NCBI RefSeq assembly: GCF_015767675.1
Contig: NZ_CP065217.1
Location: 2,294,001-2,358,000 of the forward strand
DNA: 64,000 bases
Reading direction: 5' to 3'
Source of the DNA: Vibrio navarrensis
GTDB lineage: Bacteria > Pseudomonadota > Gammaproteobacteria > Enterobacterales > Vibrionaceae
Shown: piece by piece, positions 19,003-27,826 of the stretch
How the letters are laid out: each line of letters opens with the position of its first letter
Numbering within the stretch: the stretch's first letter is position 1
Position numbers and translations under genes: made by a program
The notes under the pieces: model-generated
Told to the model about the DNA's origin: nothing
Databases searched by the model: none
Seen by the model: the letters and a program-made list of their open reading frames with translations, nothing else

Positions 19003-20169
19003 ATCTAAACGCAGCAAGCTTTCTTTCACTCGCCCCTGTCGCAGCGATTCGTACTGAGTAATAAACCGATTTCCCGCTTGTACACCTAACTCATAATCCG
19101 CTAGTAGATCTTTTTTATCGCTAAGCAACGACGAAGAACGTAGCGGCCCATCCGGCGTTATTTGAATCACAAAGGTATCATCTGGCGGTTTGGCAAGAAA
19201 ATCTCGCGTTAAGGTGTAGGTCTGATAGTGTACCATCAGCATATCCGCCAATCCTGAATCAAAGTTATCGCCAATAAGATGGCTGAGACGATAAATGTTA
19301 TCGGCGCCAAACAACCAACGCCCTCCGTTCAGCAAGCGAATCGGCTCTCCTTTCTCACTTTGGGATGCGGCAATTTGCTGCTGGAAGAAATGACTCCAGT
19401 CGTCTTTCCATCGATTGAGCCGACTCTGCCACTTACCTTGCACGCTGCCAAAAGAGCGGCGAAACCATTCAATTTCCTCTCTCTGCGCTGCGGCCGATTG
19501 CTTCACATCCCCTTTTTCTGGCAACACGAACGGCTCCGTTCGAATCACGATAATGGCTCTGGCGTTACGGCGCCAAGCTTCCTGAACAGGAATGGAGGCT
19601 GATACACCGCCATCCACATATTCGCGCCCGCCAATCGTCACTGGATTGGAATAGAGTTTAGGAATCGCACAAGTTGCCAGCATAGTTTGATACCAATTGT
19701 GCCCAAAGATAGGCAAGTATTTATCAGTGAGTGTGCTGGTGTCGGTTACGGAAGCAAAAGCTTGACGACAGGCCAAGCTCGTTTCTCCTAGGTCTAGGTC
19801 AAGCTTGTAAGGATAAGCGCAGATCTTATCCAAGGCCCAGTCCAACCCTAAGTACTGCTTGTTCCTGATGTAACTGAAAAGATTGAAAAATTCTTGAGAC
19901 GTCGTCAACTCGGTAATGAATGCTTTACCGAGCCCGTGTTGTCGACATAAATAAGAGCAAAGATTCAACGCCCCCGCAGACGTTCCAAAGAACTCATCAA
20001 AAGGGTCGAAATTGGCCAGAATAAAAGCGTCCAGCACACCCGCGGTGAAAATTCCTCTTTGCCCGCCACCTTGGGCGACCAATGCGGTTTTCCCATGCTG
20101 GTACTTAGCGAAACGCTCTGTATCCAGATTGATGTAACCGTTCGTGACAATACCACTGTTTATTGCCAT
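18991..20169 (-). CDS. Patatin-like phospholipase
   Basis: Predicted acyl hydrolase with a Ser-Asp dyad, 392 residues. The oxyanion loop GGGQRG is at 34-39, nucleophile Ser64 in FGTSAGAL, and the dyad Asp186 in YVDGGVSAS. No signal peptide is apparent, so it is likely cytoplasmic or peripheral. The layout resembles the YjjU/RssA group more than secreted ExoU-like toxins. The substrate cannot be inferred. The 30-codon YnhF-like gene lies 15 bp upstream on the same strand and may share its transcript. Confidence 0.85.
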   Translation of the reverse strand: MAINSGIVTNGYINLDTERFAKYQHGKTALVAQGGGQRGIFTAGVLDAFILANFDPFDEFFGTSAGALNLCSYLCRQHGLGKAFITELTTSQEFFNLFSYIRNKQYLGLDWALDKICAYPYKLDLDLGETSLACRQAFASVTDTSTLTDKYLPIFGHNWYQTMLATCAIPKLYSNPVTIGGREYVDGGVSASIPVQEAWRRNARAIIVIRTEPFVLPEKGDVKQSAAAQREEIEWFRRSFGSVQGKWQSRLNRWKDDWSHFFQQQIAASQSEKGEPIRLLNGGRWLFGADNIYRLSHLIGDNFDSGLADMLMVHYQTYTLTRDFLAKPPDDTFVIQITPDGPLRSSSLLSDKKDLLADYELGVQAGNRFITQYESLRQGRVKESLLRLDESQ

Positions 20170-20184
20170 CGCTGTTACCTAATT

Positions 20185-20277
20185 TTAAGCGGCAGCGATC
20201 GCAATAAAACCAAATGAGAGTAGAACCGCAAACACAGTTGCTGTGATGATTAAGGCTGTTTTCAGATCGTGTTCCAT
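20185..20277 (-). CDS. YnhF-like 30-residue membrane protein
   Basis: A 30-codon gene with a near-perfect GGAGGTG box 4 nt before its ATG. The peptide opens MEHDLKTALIITATVFAVLL, so it has a short charged head and a single membrane helix covering nearly all the rest, ending in AIAAA. Length, charged N-terminus and helix position resemble E. coli YnhF, a small inner-membrane protein of unknown function. The ribosome binding site is the main support. It may be cotranscribed with the patatin gene 15 bp downstream. Confidence 0.75.
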   Translation of the reverse strand: MEHDLKTALIITATVFAVLLSFGFIAIAAA

Positions 20278-20402
20278 AGGCACCTCCATGCTGTAACAAA
20301 GTAATAACAGCTGTAAGAATTATGTTCAAGAGTTGTCTAATATGCCAGCGCGAATTTGAAGCTAGTATCACAATTAAACAATTGGAGATAAAGGGATTTA
20401 GT

Positions 20403-20999
20403 ATGTTACATAGAAGTCTCGTTTTGGCCGTTATCAGCTTGCTGATCACCACGCAAGTTCAGGCACAAACATCGAATGTGATGATTACGCCGTTTCTTGG
20501 TTTCATCGGAGGTGGTGCGGTAGAAGATACCTCGGGTAAAAGCTATGATCTCAACCCTTCGACAAGCTATGCTATTGCCTTAGAAACACCACTTGAGAAA
20601 GGTCGTGTCGGTTTTTTCTATTCCTACCAAGGGTCAGATTTGCAAGGTGTCGAAAATCAATACGGCTTTCACTACTTACATTTCCAAAGCAGCATTTACT
20701 ATCCATCCCAATCTGGGTTCACTGGCTATCTTGGACTCGGGCTAGGTAGTTCCTATGCCGATGTGGATTGGGCGGATAAAAAATTTGGCTTCTCAGCCAG
20801 TATATTCGGCGGTATCGAGTATAAAGTAAGTGACAATCTCGCACTCACTGCACAACTGCGCTGGTTAGGTACCGTGGTCGATAATGACACATCAGGTGTT
20901 TGTACTTCATCAGAGGCTGGACAGAACTGCGTTATTCGCTTCGAAACCGACTGGATGAATCAGTTACAATCCAACTTGGGATTGACCTTCAAGTTTTAA
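20403..20999 (+). CDS. Outer-membrane beta-barrel protein, function unknown
   Basis: 198 residues from ATG 20403. A clear signal peptide (MLHRSLVLAVISLLITTQVQA, cleavage near VQA-QT) is followed by alternating strands with aromatic residues and glycine turns, ending LQSNLGLTFKF with a terminal Phe, the usual signal for outer-membrane assembly. This suggests an eight-stranded barrel of the OmpW/OmpA-barrel type. Two Cys (GVCTSSEAGQNC) could form a loop disulfide. I do not recognise a specific family. It is divergent from the YnhF-like gene. Confidence 0.75.
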   Translation: MLHRSLVLAVISLLITTQVQAQTSNVMITPFLGFIGGGAVEDTSGKSYDLNPSTSYAIALETPLEKGRVGFFYSYQGSDLQGVENQYGFHYLHFQSSIYYPSQSGFTGYLGLGLGSSYADVDWADKKFGFSASIFGGIEYKVSDNLALTAQLRWLGTVVDNDTSGVCTSSEAGQNCVIRFETDWMNQLQSNLGLTFKF

Positions 21000-21457
21000 C
21001 AACCGCACAACAATATCTGCTGCTAGGGTGTATAAAAACTAGCCATACACCCTAGTGGGCAAAAACAGTTTATCTTCCAAGACACTTGTTCAATTACAGA
21101 ATAATAGTCTGTCTCACTAACAATACTCAGCCACGATCGATCTGTCATCTCCTAATGTTACAAGATATAAACCAGACAAACCGCCAAAATTAACAAATGT
21201 CATCTATTGCGCCACACCGGATAAATCGCTAGTCTTCTGCTTAAGCGACAGCTGAATATTTCAGATTTCGCAAACACACATCCAACAATTAAACATTTTA
21301 TTCTAGATTTTTCTGCCGATAACGACATATACACTAAGAATTACGTTATCAATAGGTTAATTACTAAGTTGATTGTGAATTACCGTTATTCCTTTCTCTA
21401 GTCAAAAAACTTGAGCAGAAAAGCTTCATTCCTCAGGGAGTCGTATAGGAGTCTTAT
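21000..21457. other. 458-bp region between the barrel protein and the NSS symporter
   Basis: No gene seen. It starts with an 11-bp inverted repeat at 21023-21055 (CTAGGGTGTAT / ATACACCCTAG) that lacks a T-run and so may not be a terminator. The remainder is A/T-rich and must contain the promoter of the symporter; the ribosome binding site of that gene is GGAG 6 nt before its ATG. I see no known riboswitch consensus. Confidence 0.5.
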
Positions 21458-22918
21458 ATGAAGCGAGAACAATGGGGATCCCGTGCGGGATTCATCTTAG
21501 CCGCTGTAGGTTCAGCAATAGGTTTGGGAAACATCTGGCGTTTTCCGTATATGGCCTATGAAAATGGTGGTGGCGCATTTTTTATTCCTTACCTTTTTGC
21601 CATGATCACCGCGGGTATTCCATTCATGATCCTTGAGTTCAGTATGGGGCAAAAATACCGTGGCTCAGCGCCAAAAACACTCGCTAAAATCCATGCTAAG
21701 TTTGAGTGGCTGGGTTGGTTCCAAGTTGGTGTTGCCGCCGTGATTGCGGTTTATTATGTCGCTGTAATTGGTTGGGCAATTTCTTACTTTGGTATGTCTT
21801 TCAATCAAAGTTGGGGAACGGATACAAACGCTTTCTTCTTTAGTGAGTATCTTGGTCTAGGTGATAACTCACCCACTAACTTAGGTAGTATTCAGTGGAA
21901 GATTGCGATTGCTATGTTGATTGCTTGGGCAATCACTTATGCAGCGATTGTGGGCGGGGTAAAATCCGGCATTGAGCGGGCTTCCAAGATCATGATGCCT
22001 ATTCTGTTCATCATGGTGCTGATTCTGATTGGACGCATGATTTTCCTACCTGGCGCTCTAGATGGCGTGAACTATATGTTTGCTCCCGACTTTAGCAAAA
22101 TTTGGGATGTCAAAGTTTGGGCAGCAGCTTACGGACAGATCTTCTTTACCCTGAGTATCGGCTTTGCCATCATGCTGGCTTACTCAAGTTATTTGCCAGA
22201 GAAATCAGACATCACAAATAATGCCTTTATGACGGTGTTAATTAACTGTGGTTTCTCTATCCTAGCAGGCATCATGATTTTCTCGGTGCTTGGTTACATG
22301 GCGCAAGAACAAGGCAAACCACTTACTGAAGTCGTCTCTGCGGGTGTGGGGCTGGCGTTTGTGACGCTTCCAGCGGCGATCAACCTACTGCCTGCGCCTT
22401 ATATCTTAGGCCCACTGTTCTTCTTCGCTCTTGTCGTGGCTGGTTTAAGCTCACACATCTCGATTATGGAAGCAGTAACGTCCGCTATCATCGACAAACT
22501 TAACTGGAGCCGTAAAAAGGCTGCAACTGTTGTAGTGGGTGTTGGTGTGGTGGTTTCAATGGCCTTTGCAACCAATGGTGGCCTGTTACTACTGGATTTG
22601 GTCGACCACTTTGCCAATAACATCGGCATTATGTTCGGTGGTCTGGTGGAGATTGTATTAATGGCATGGCTACTTAACAAAGTGGCAGACGTCCGTGGCT
22701 ATGTGAACAATATTTCGGACTTCACCATCGGCATTTGGTTCGATGTTTGCTTGAAGTTCATCACACCAGCGGTATTGGCAGTGATTCTGGCAACCAAGCT
22801 GCAGGCTCTGCTCACCGAAGGTTATGGTGGTTACGATCTGACACTGGGTTGGGCCGTTATCGGTGCTCTGTTTATCTTTGGCTTTGCCATCAACTTAAGC
22901 AATCGTAAGGAAGCATGA
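21458..22918 (+). CDS. Sodium-dependent transporter of the NSS (SNF) family
   Basis: LeuT-fold sodium symporter, 486 residues, with about 11 membrane helices. The signature GSAIGLGNIWRFPYMAYENGGGAFFIPY in TM1-TM2 carries the sodium and substrate contacts. The gene is followed 2 bp later by a 30-residue MetS-type small subunit. Pairs of this kind are known as methionine/alanine importers (MetP-MetS) in Corynebacterium. The substrate is probably a neutral amino acid, by family inference only. Confidence 0.92.
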   Translation: MKREQWGSRAGFILAAVGSAIGLGNIWRFPYMAYENGGGAFFIPYLFAMITAGIPFMILEFSMGQKYRGSAPKTLAKIHAKFEWLGWFQVGVAAVIAVYYVAVIGWAISYFGMSFNQSWGTDTNAFFFSEYLGLGDNSPTNLGSIQWKIAIAMLIAWAITYAAIVGGVKSGIERASKIMMPILFIMVLILIGRMIFLPGALDGVNYMFAPDFSKIWDVKVWAAAYGQIFFTLSIGFAIMLAYSSYLPEKSDITNNAFMTVLINCGFSILAGIMIFSVLGYMAQEQGKPLTEVVSAGVGLAFVTLPAAINLLPAPYILGPLFFFALVVAGLSSHISIMEAVTSAIIDKLNWSRKKAATVVVGVGVVVSMAFATNGGLLLLDLVDHFANNIGIMFGGLVEIVLMAWLLNKVADVRGYVNNISDFTIGIWFDVCLKFITPAVLAVILATKLQALLTEGYGGYDLTLGWAVIGALFIFGFAINLSNRKEA

Positions 22919-22920
22919 TT

Positions 22921-23013
22921 ATGACAACTGGTGCAATCGTCATGATGATTATTGGCCTAGGAATTACCTGGGGTGGCGCGGCAATTTGCATTAAGCGCGC
23001 AATGGATAAGTAA
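22921..23013 (+). CDS. MetS-type small subunit of the NSS transporter
   Basis: A 30-codon gene that starts 2 bp past the symporter stop. The peptide runs MTTGAIVMMIIGLGITWGGA and ends ICIKRAMDK: one membrane helix with a basic tail, the pattern of MetS subunits. An AGGA box 9 nt upstream lies inside the end of the symporter gene. An in-frame ATG at 22915, which overlaps the symporter stop as ATGA, is an alternative start. Such subunits are required for uptake by their partner in Corynebacterium. Confidence 0.85.
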   Translation: MTTGAIVMMIIGLGITWGGAAICIKRAMDK

Positions 23014-23034
23014 ACGCTATCCAATCTGTTTTCT

Positions 23035-23061
23035 AGCCGGCTCTTTTGAGCCGGCTTTTTT
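23035..23061 (+). terminator. Terminator of the symporter operon
   Basis: Nine-bp GC-rich stem AGCCGGCTC / GAGCCGGCT with a TTTT loop and a T-run. Confidence 0.92.
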
Positions 23062-23626
23062 GCACCTAACATTTCATTGATTTGAGGGCTCATGACTCTA
23101 GCCTTTTATTTATTGCCTTCCGTGTTCCAAACATCGTGATAATCATCCTAATTTCAATCACCGCCATTGCTCCTGTTTACAGTGCGACTCCATCAGTTCG
23201 AGACCTCCGACGCTTGGAGCAACAGAAACGAACGCAACAACTCGCTTTCAAACGGTCATTCTCGATAGTCTGAGAGCCAGCACAGATAGCATGTCATTAA
23301 CGTCTGGATGATCAGATTCGACCTTGCAGCGAATCAATTGAGAGGAAATCTGTCTAGAATGCCGAAAGCTTAGTCAGAGGAAGTTAGATATTTAGGGAAA
23401 GACGAAACCGTTCGCGACCATTGGCACTGTGCGCCTGATTTCTAGAAACAGAAGTTTCCCCAAAAGTTGCTGAAGAATAAATGCAGGAGGATAGAGCTGA
23501 ACACCACATCATCCTAAAACAGTTGGATAAAATCATTTCTCAGGTTATGCGAATAACCTAATTAAGAAGATTGAGGATGCAAAACTAATGTGGGAGTGAC
23601 ACAAAAACCGCTCGCGTTGAACACTC
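23062..23626. other. 565-bp region left of the IS66 insertion, possible gene remnants
   Basis: No intact gene is seen. From GTG 23136 an open frame (to 23273) encodes a signal-peptide-like stretch (VIIILISITAIAPVYSA) and then a charged, Gln-rich part (RDLRRLEQQKRTQQLAFK) before a stop. That could be the start of a lost secreted or outer-membrane protein, but there is no clear ribosome binding site. A 26-codon frame at about 23481 with AGGAGG inside it is also unconvincing. The region ends at the left target repeat of the IS66-family element. Confidence 0.4.
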
Positions 23627-23634
23627 AAATAAAC
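23627..23634 (+). repeat. Left 8-bp target site duplication of the IS66-family element
   Basis: AAATAAAC, identical to 28402-28409. Eight bp is the normal duplication length for IS66 elements. Confidence 0.85.
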
Positions 23635-23667
23635 GTATCCGCCCCATGAACCCACGGGGCGATATTA

Positions 23668-25190
23668 TTAATGTTTGAAGTTCCAAGGCAGGAGTGCATC
23701 GATATCAGGTTCAGCTTTCGCTAACTCCTGCATGCACTTGACCATGTAGTCGTAAAGGATAAGGCCGTTGGCTTTCGCTGTCTCGACGATACTGTAAAGC
23801 ATCGCGCTCGCTTCGGCTCCATTGGGATTGGTCGAGAAGAGCCAGTTCTTTCTGCCTATAACCAGCGGTTTTATTGCGCGTTCAGCTCGGTTGTTGTCTA
23901 TCGATAAGTGACCGTCATCGATATAGCGGGTGAGCTTCGGCCACTGACCGAGCGTGTATTTTATCGCCTTACCCACCGGGCTAGACTCAAGCACTTTCTG
24001 AGTTGTCATCCATTCATAAAGCTCATCCAGTATCGGCTTAGCATGCTCTTGGCGCTCTGCTTTCCGTTTTTCGGCACTGGCACCTTTTAAGCGGGATTCT
24101 ATTCCATAGAGTTTCTGGATTTTAGCCAATGCACTATCCGCTTTGCCTGACTTGCCTTTGCCTTGAAGCTTTTTCGCCTCCATGAACTTGCGCCGAGCAT
24201 GCGCAAAGCAACCGACATTGGTGACTCGATGAAGCCCATCATAAACACCATAGCCATCGGTTTGCAGATACCCATCATAGTCGCCCAAGAAGGCAACAGG
24301 GCACGACCTCGCGCGACTGTTTTGATAGTCATACAAGACGATATTTCTCACATTAGGGAGCGCGGCATCGGGCGAGTCCGCGCCCGAGCAGTAGAGCCAC
24401 ATGTAGCATTGCTTGTCTTCCTTGAGGACATTGAGCGGCGTTTCATCCGCCTGAATCACCACTTGCTCAAGTAGGTGCGCTTTCAAGGCCGCGTAAAGTG
24501 GAGCGAACTTCTCACTGACTTGGATAATCCACCTTGCCATGGTGGTTCGTGATAGTTCGATACCCGACTGGGTAAACAGGGATTCTTGGCGATAAAGTGG
24601 CATCGCGTATTGGTATTTGCCGAGGATGATATTGGCCAGCAAGCTTTCTGTCGCGAAGCTCTTAGGGATAATGCTTTGCGGCGCTGGCTTTTGAACAACG
24701 TGGTTTTTGTCTTCTGTTTGCTCGCATTGGCGGCAAGCATATTTAGGACGAACATATTCCAACACTTTGAGTACCGCTGGCGTGAACTCAAGTTTCTCGC
24801 TACGGTCTTCACCGATTTTATGCAGGTTATGTTGGCAGCAAGTGCACTGCTTTTCATCGTCGTCTAAATCAAGTTCGATAACTTCACGAGGCAAGCTCTT
24901 TGGCAGTGGTCTGCGTTTACCGCGTTTCTTCGTTGTGATGGTCGTTGTGACAACGTCAACCTCTTCTTCTTTAGCAGCTTCACACTCCGCTTCGTTGAAG
25001 AGGTCACCTTGGGATTCATTGTAAGGCTTTAACGCCTCCGAGCGTTTAGCGAACTGACGGTCGAAGGCAAGTTTGAGTTGTTCAAGCAGCGATTGGCGCT
25101 CTTGTTTCAATTGGGTTTCTGACGCCATCAGCGCTTTCACCATCGCTTGTAGCTCGGCAACATCTTGGCTTTCTGGGTTGATATTTGGCG
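23668..25190 (-). pseudogene. tnpC: IS66-family transposase TnpC, 5'-truncated by IS10
   Basis: DDE-type transposase of IS66. An open frame runs from the IS10 junction to the stop at 23668, about 507 codons. Upstream of the internal Met at 25143 the frame continues as PNINPESQDVAELQA, the normal TnpC N-terminus, and is then cut at 25190. Visible parts: N-terminal coiled coil, the Cys-rich zinc-binding region (CTCCQHNLHKI...YACRQC), the catalytic core with VIQADETPLNVL and LQTDGYGVY, DNNRAERAIKPLVIGRKNWLF, and the C-terminal end LLPWNFKH. Only a few residues are lost, but the native start codon is gone, so expression is doubtful. Confidence 0.9.
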
Positions 25191-25203
25191 CTGAGGGATC
25201 CCC

Positions 25204-26412
25204 TCATAATTTCCCCAAAGCATAACCATGTTTGAATAGATTTTGAGCAAGCAGGGTTGCAGCCACGAGTAAGTCTTCCCTTGTTATTGTGTAGTCAGAA
25301 TGCCGCAAAACTTCCATGCCTAAGCGCACTGTTGAGAGTACGTTTCGATTTCTGACTGTGTTAGCTTGGAAGTGCTTGTCCCAACCTTGTTTCTGAGCAT
25401 GAACGCCCGCAAGCCAACATGTTAGTTGAAGCATCAGGGCGATTAGCAGCATGATATCAAAACGCTCTGAGCTGCTCGTTCGGCTATGACGCAGGCCCAG
25501 ACCGTAGGCAGGACTTTTCAAGTCTCGGAAGGTTTCTTCAATCTGCATTCGCTTCGAATAGATATTAACAAGTTGTTTGGGTGTTCGAATTTCAACAGGT
25601 AAGTTAGTTGCTAGAACCCATGGCTCCTTTGCCGACGCAGAGTAGATTTTAGGTGACGGGTGGTGACAATTAGTCCGTGTCGAGCGCTGATTTTTTCGGC
25701 CTTTAGGGCGAGATTTATACAATAGAATTTGGCATGAGATTGGATTGCTTTTAGTCAGCCTCTTATAGCCTAAAGTCTTTGAGTGACTTGATGATATATC
25801 GTGTAAGTTGCTGATAGGTTTACAGTTTTCCGCTCCTAGGTCTGCATATTGTACTTTTCCTCTTACTCGACTTAACCAGTACCAACCCAGCTTCTCAACG
25901 GATTTATACCATGGCACTTTAAAGCCAGCATCACTGACAATGAGCGGTGTGGTGTTACTCGGTAGAATGCTTGCAAGGTCGGCTAGAAATTGGTCATGAG
26001 CTTTCTTTGAACATTGCTCTGAAAGCGGGAACGCTTTCTCATAAAGAGTAACAGAACGACCGTGTAGTGCGACTGAAGCTCGCAATACCATAAGCCGTTT
26101 TTGCTCACGAATATCAGACCAGTCAACAAGTACAATAGGCATCGTATTGCCCGAACAGATAAAGCTAGCATGCCAACGGTATACAGCGAGTCGCTCTTTG
26201 TGGAGGTGACGATTACCTAACAATCGGTCGATTCGTTTGATGTTATGTTTTGTTCTCGCTTTGGTTGGCAGGTTACGGCCAAGTTCGGTAAGAGTGAGAG
26301 TTTTACAGTCAAGTAATGCGTGGCAAGCCAACGTTAAGCTGTTGAGTCGTTTTAAGTGTAATTCAGGGCAGAATTGGTAAAGAGAGTCGTGTAAAATATC
26401 GAGTTCGCACAT
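25204..26412 (-). CDS. IS10 transposase
   Basis: 402 residues, the exact length of the Tn10 transposase. It opens MCELDILHDSLYQFCPEL and carries the IS4-family DDE elements: VLVDWSDIREQKRL, VSDAGFK, and the YREK-like block YSKRMQIEETFRDLK. It ends NLFKHGYALGKL. Compared with the Tn10 protein as I remember it there are a few substitutions (for example AENCKPISNLHDIS where I recall AENWKPISNLHDMS). The start codon lies 108 nt from the outside end, as in IS10. The frame is intact, so it may be active. Confidence 0.95.
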   Translation of the reverse strand: MCELDILHDSLYQFCPELHLKRLNSLTLACHALLDCKTLTLTELGRNLPTKARTKHNIKRIDRLLGNRHLHKERLAVYRWHASFICSGNTMPIVLVDWSDIREQKRLMVLRASVALHGRSVTLYEKAFPLSEQCSKKAHDQFLADLASILPSNTTPLIVSDAGFKVPWYKSVEKLGWYWLSRVRGKVQYADLGAENCKPISNLHDISSSHSKTLGYKRLTKSNPISCQILLYKSRPKGRKNQRSTRTNCHHPSPKIYSASAKEPWVLATNLPVEIRTPKQLVNIYSKRMQIEETFRDLKSPAYGLGLRHSRTSSSERFDIMLLIALMLQLTCWLAGVHAQKQGWDKHFQANTVRNRNVLSTVRLGMEVLRHSDYTITREDLLVAATLLAQNLFKHGYALGKL

Positions 26413-26473
26413 CTTGTTGTCTGATTATTGATTTTTGGCGAAACCATTTGATCATATGACAAGATGTGTATCT
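26405..26473 (+). ncRNA. IS10 antisense RNA-OUT
   Basis: This is the IS10 position for RNA-OUT (nucleotides about 115 to 47 from the outside end), read opposite to the transposase. The sequence starts TCGCACATCTTGTTGTCTG and forms a long stem, CACATCTTGT (26408-26417) with ACAAGATGTG (26459-26468). In Tn10 it pairs with the transposase mRNA start and blocks translation. Ends are taken from what is known of IS10. Confidence 0.8.
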
Positions 26474-26519
26474 ACCTTAACTTAATGATTTTTATCAAAA
26501 TCATTAGGGGATTCCTCAG

Positions 26520-27292
26520 TGTAGAGTAAGCTTACACTCCTTCAAGCGCTTTCCAATCGCTCGTAGCAAATACTCTGCTTGTGCTTTGGAATGACAATGG
26601 ACAACAGCGTCATCTGCGTACCTAGCAAATGGACATTTTGGAGAAGTTTTACTTATCCAAGTGTCAAACGCATAGTGCATAAACAGATTCATCAGTAACG
26701 GACTGATCACCCCGCCTTGGGGAGTACCCTGAGTACGAGGTTCTAGGACGTTGTCAACATTGAGTGTTGCCGCTTTTAACCATCTTTCGATGAACAGTAA
26801 AGCCCACTTAATCTTTACATGATGACGCACAGCCTTCATCAGAAACTCATGATCGATATTGTCGAATGCGCCTTTGATATCAAACTCAACGACCCAGTCC
26901 ATTCGCCAACACCGCAGTCGAGTTTTATCTACCGCTTGCAGTGCCGATTTCCCTGGTCGATAACCGTAAGAATCAGGATGGAAGCATCTGTCTATTTCGG
27001 GTTCTATTTGCATCTTGACCACCATCTGAGCGATGCGATCAGACACAGTAGGGACTCCCAGACTCCTTGTGCCACCATCCTTCTTAGGTATATTTACCTG
27101 CTGAACAGGTGGTGGCATGTAGGAGCCTGACGACATACGATTCCATATCTTGTAGAGATTTCCTTTCAGGTTTCGCTCAAATGCAGACAAAGAGATTTTG
27201 TCTACACCAGCTGCGCCTTTATTAGCTTTTACACGCTGATATGCCCTCCAAACGAGTTGTTTTGAAATATCAAACGATTTTGTTGATGCCAT
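26520..27292 (-). pseudogene. ltrA: Group II intron reverse transcriptase/maturase, 3'-truncated
   Basis: About 258 N-terminal residues of an intron-encoded reverse transcriptase. Start ATG 27292 has GGAGG 6 nt upstream and gives MASTKSFDISKQLVWRAYQR. Reverse-transcriptase blocks are visible: VQQVNIPKKDGGTRSLGVPT, the SYGYRPGKSALQAV block, VVEFDIKGAFDNIDHEFLM, GTPQGGVISPLLMNLF, and the catalytic FARYADDAVVHC. The frame is cut shortly afterwards, at ECKLTLH, where IS10 begins. The rest of the palm, the thumb/maturase X domain and any endonuclease are gone. Confidence 0.93.
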
Positions 27293-27826
27293 CTGGCTCC
27301 TCCCTAACATTGCTAGGTTGACTGAATTTCATCAACTGGATAATGCTGCCCCTTCGCTCCTCATCCATTACAGATGACTCATCACTACTACGAGCAGCTC
27401 CGTCCCTGTATTTGATATCGGTATTCTTCCTCATGGTATTTGCCATTTGTCATTTCCCTTAACACTCAAATCCAGGTTCCCACGTTCCATGCTACCGCCT
27501 AAATCAAGCTCATGCCGCCTATACACCGATTGCCGCTGAAACAGTAAGTAGGTTTCCTTTCAGCTAATCCTAGGGTTACTGGGCGCCCCTAGTTTTGACA
27601 ATGCTTAATCCTTAACGATGCGTCATCGGACGGTTTGCTTTCGCTCATCTTCTTGATTCATAACTAATATCTTATTGATACCTTTTCCAAAGTCGCTCAC
27701 TACCATACCTCTTAAATACAGCAGCACTTGGCGGTTTGAAACCGACCCCTACAGGCAGATTTCGGGAGGCCATCTCCCATCAGTAGCACAGCTCCAAAAG
27801 GACTTAGCCTTTTGTTCGTGGCACAC
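26520..27826 (-). mobile_element. Group II intron, 5' part only, inserted in IS66 tnpB
   Basis: On the minus strand tnpB stops matching after ...KVLYW and the sequence continues GTGTGCCACG, the GUGYG 5' end of group II introns, placing the intron 5' nucleotide at 27826. About 530 nt of ribozyme sequence (domains I-III expected) precede the intron-encoded ORF at 27292. The ORF and intron are cut at 26520 by the IS10 outside end. Domains V and VI are therefore missing and the intron cannot splice. Confidence 0.88.

Larger units (their letters stand above)
25191..26519 (-). mobile_element. IS10 (IS4 family; IS10R/ISVsa5-like), complete
   Basis: Exactly 1329 bp, the length of IS10R. The inside end begins CTGAGGGATCCCCTCATAAT at 25191 and the outside end, reversed, CTGAGGAATCCCCTAATGAT at 26519. 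The inside end carries a Dam GATC site, as in IS10. The flanking 9 bp differ (TATTTGGCG left, TGTAGAGTA right), so no target duplication exists. The left flank is IS66 tnpC and the right flank a group II intron ORF. This shows a rearrangement after insertion. Confidence 0.95.
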
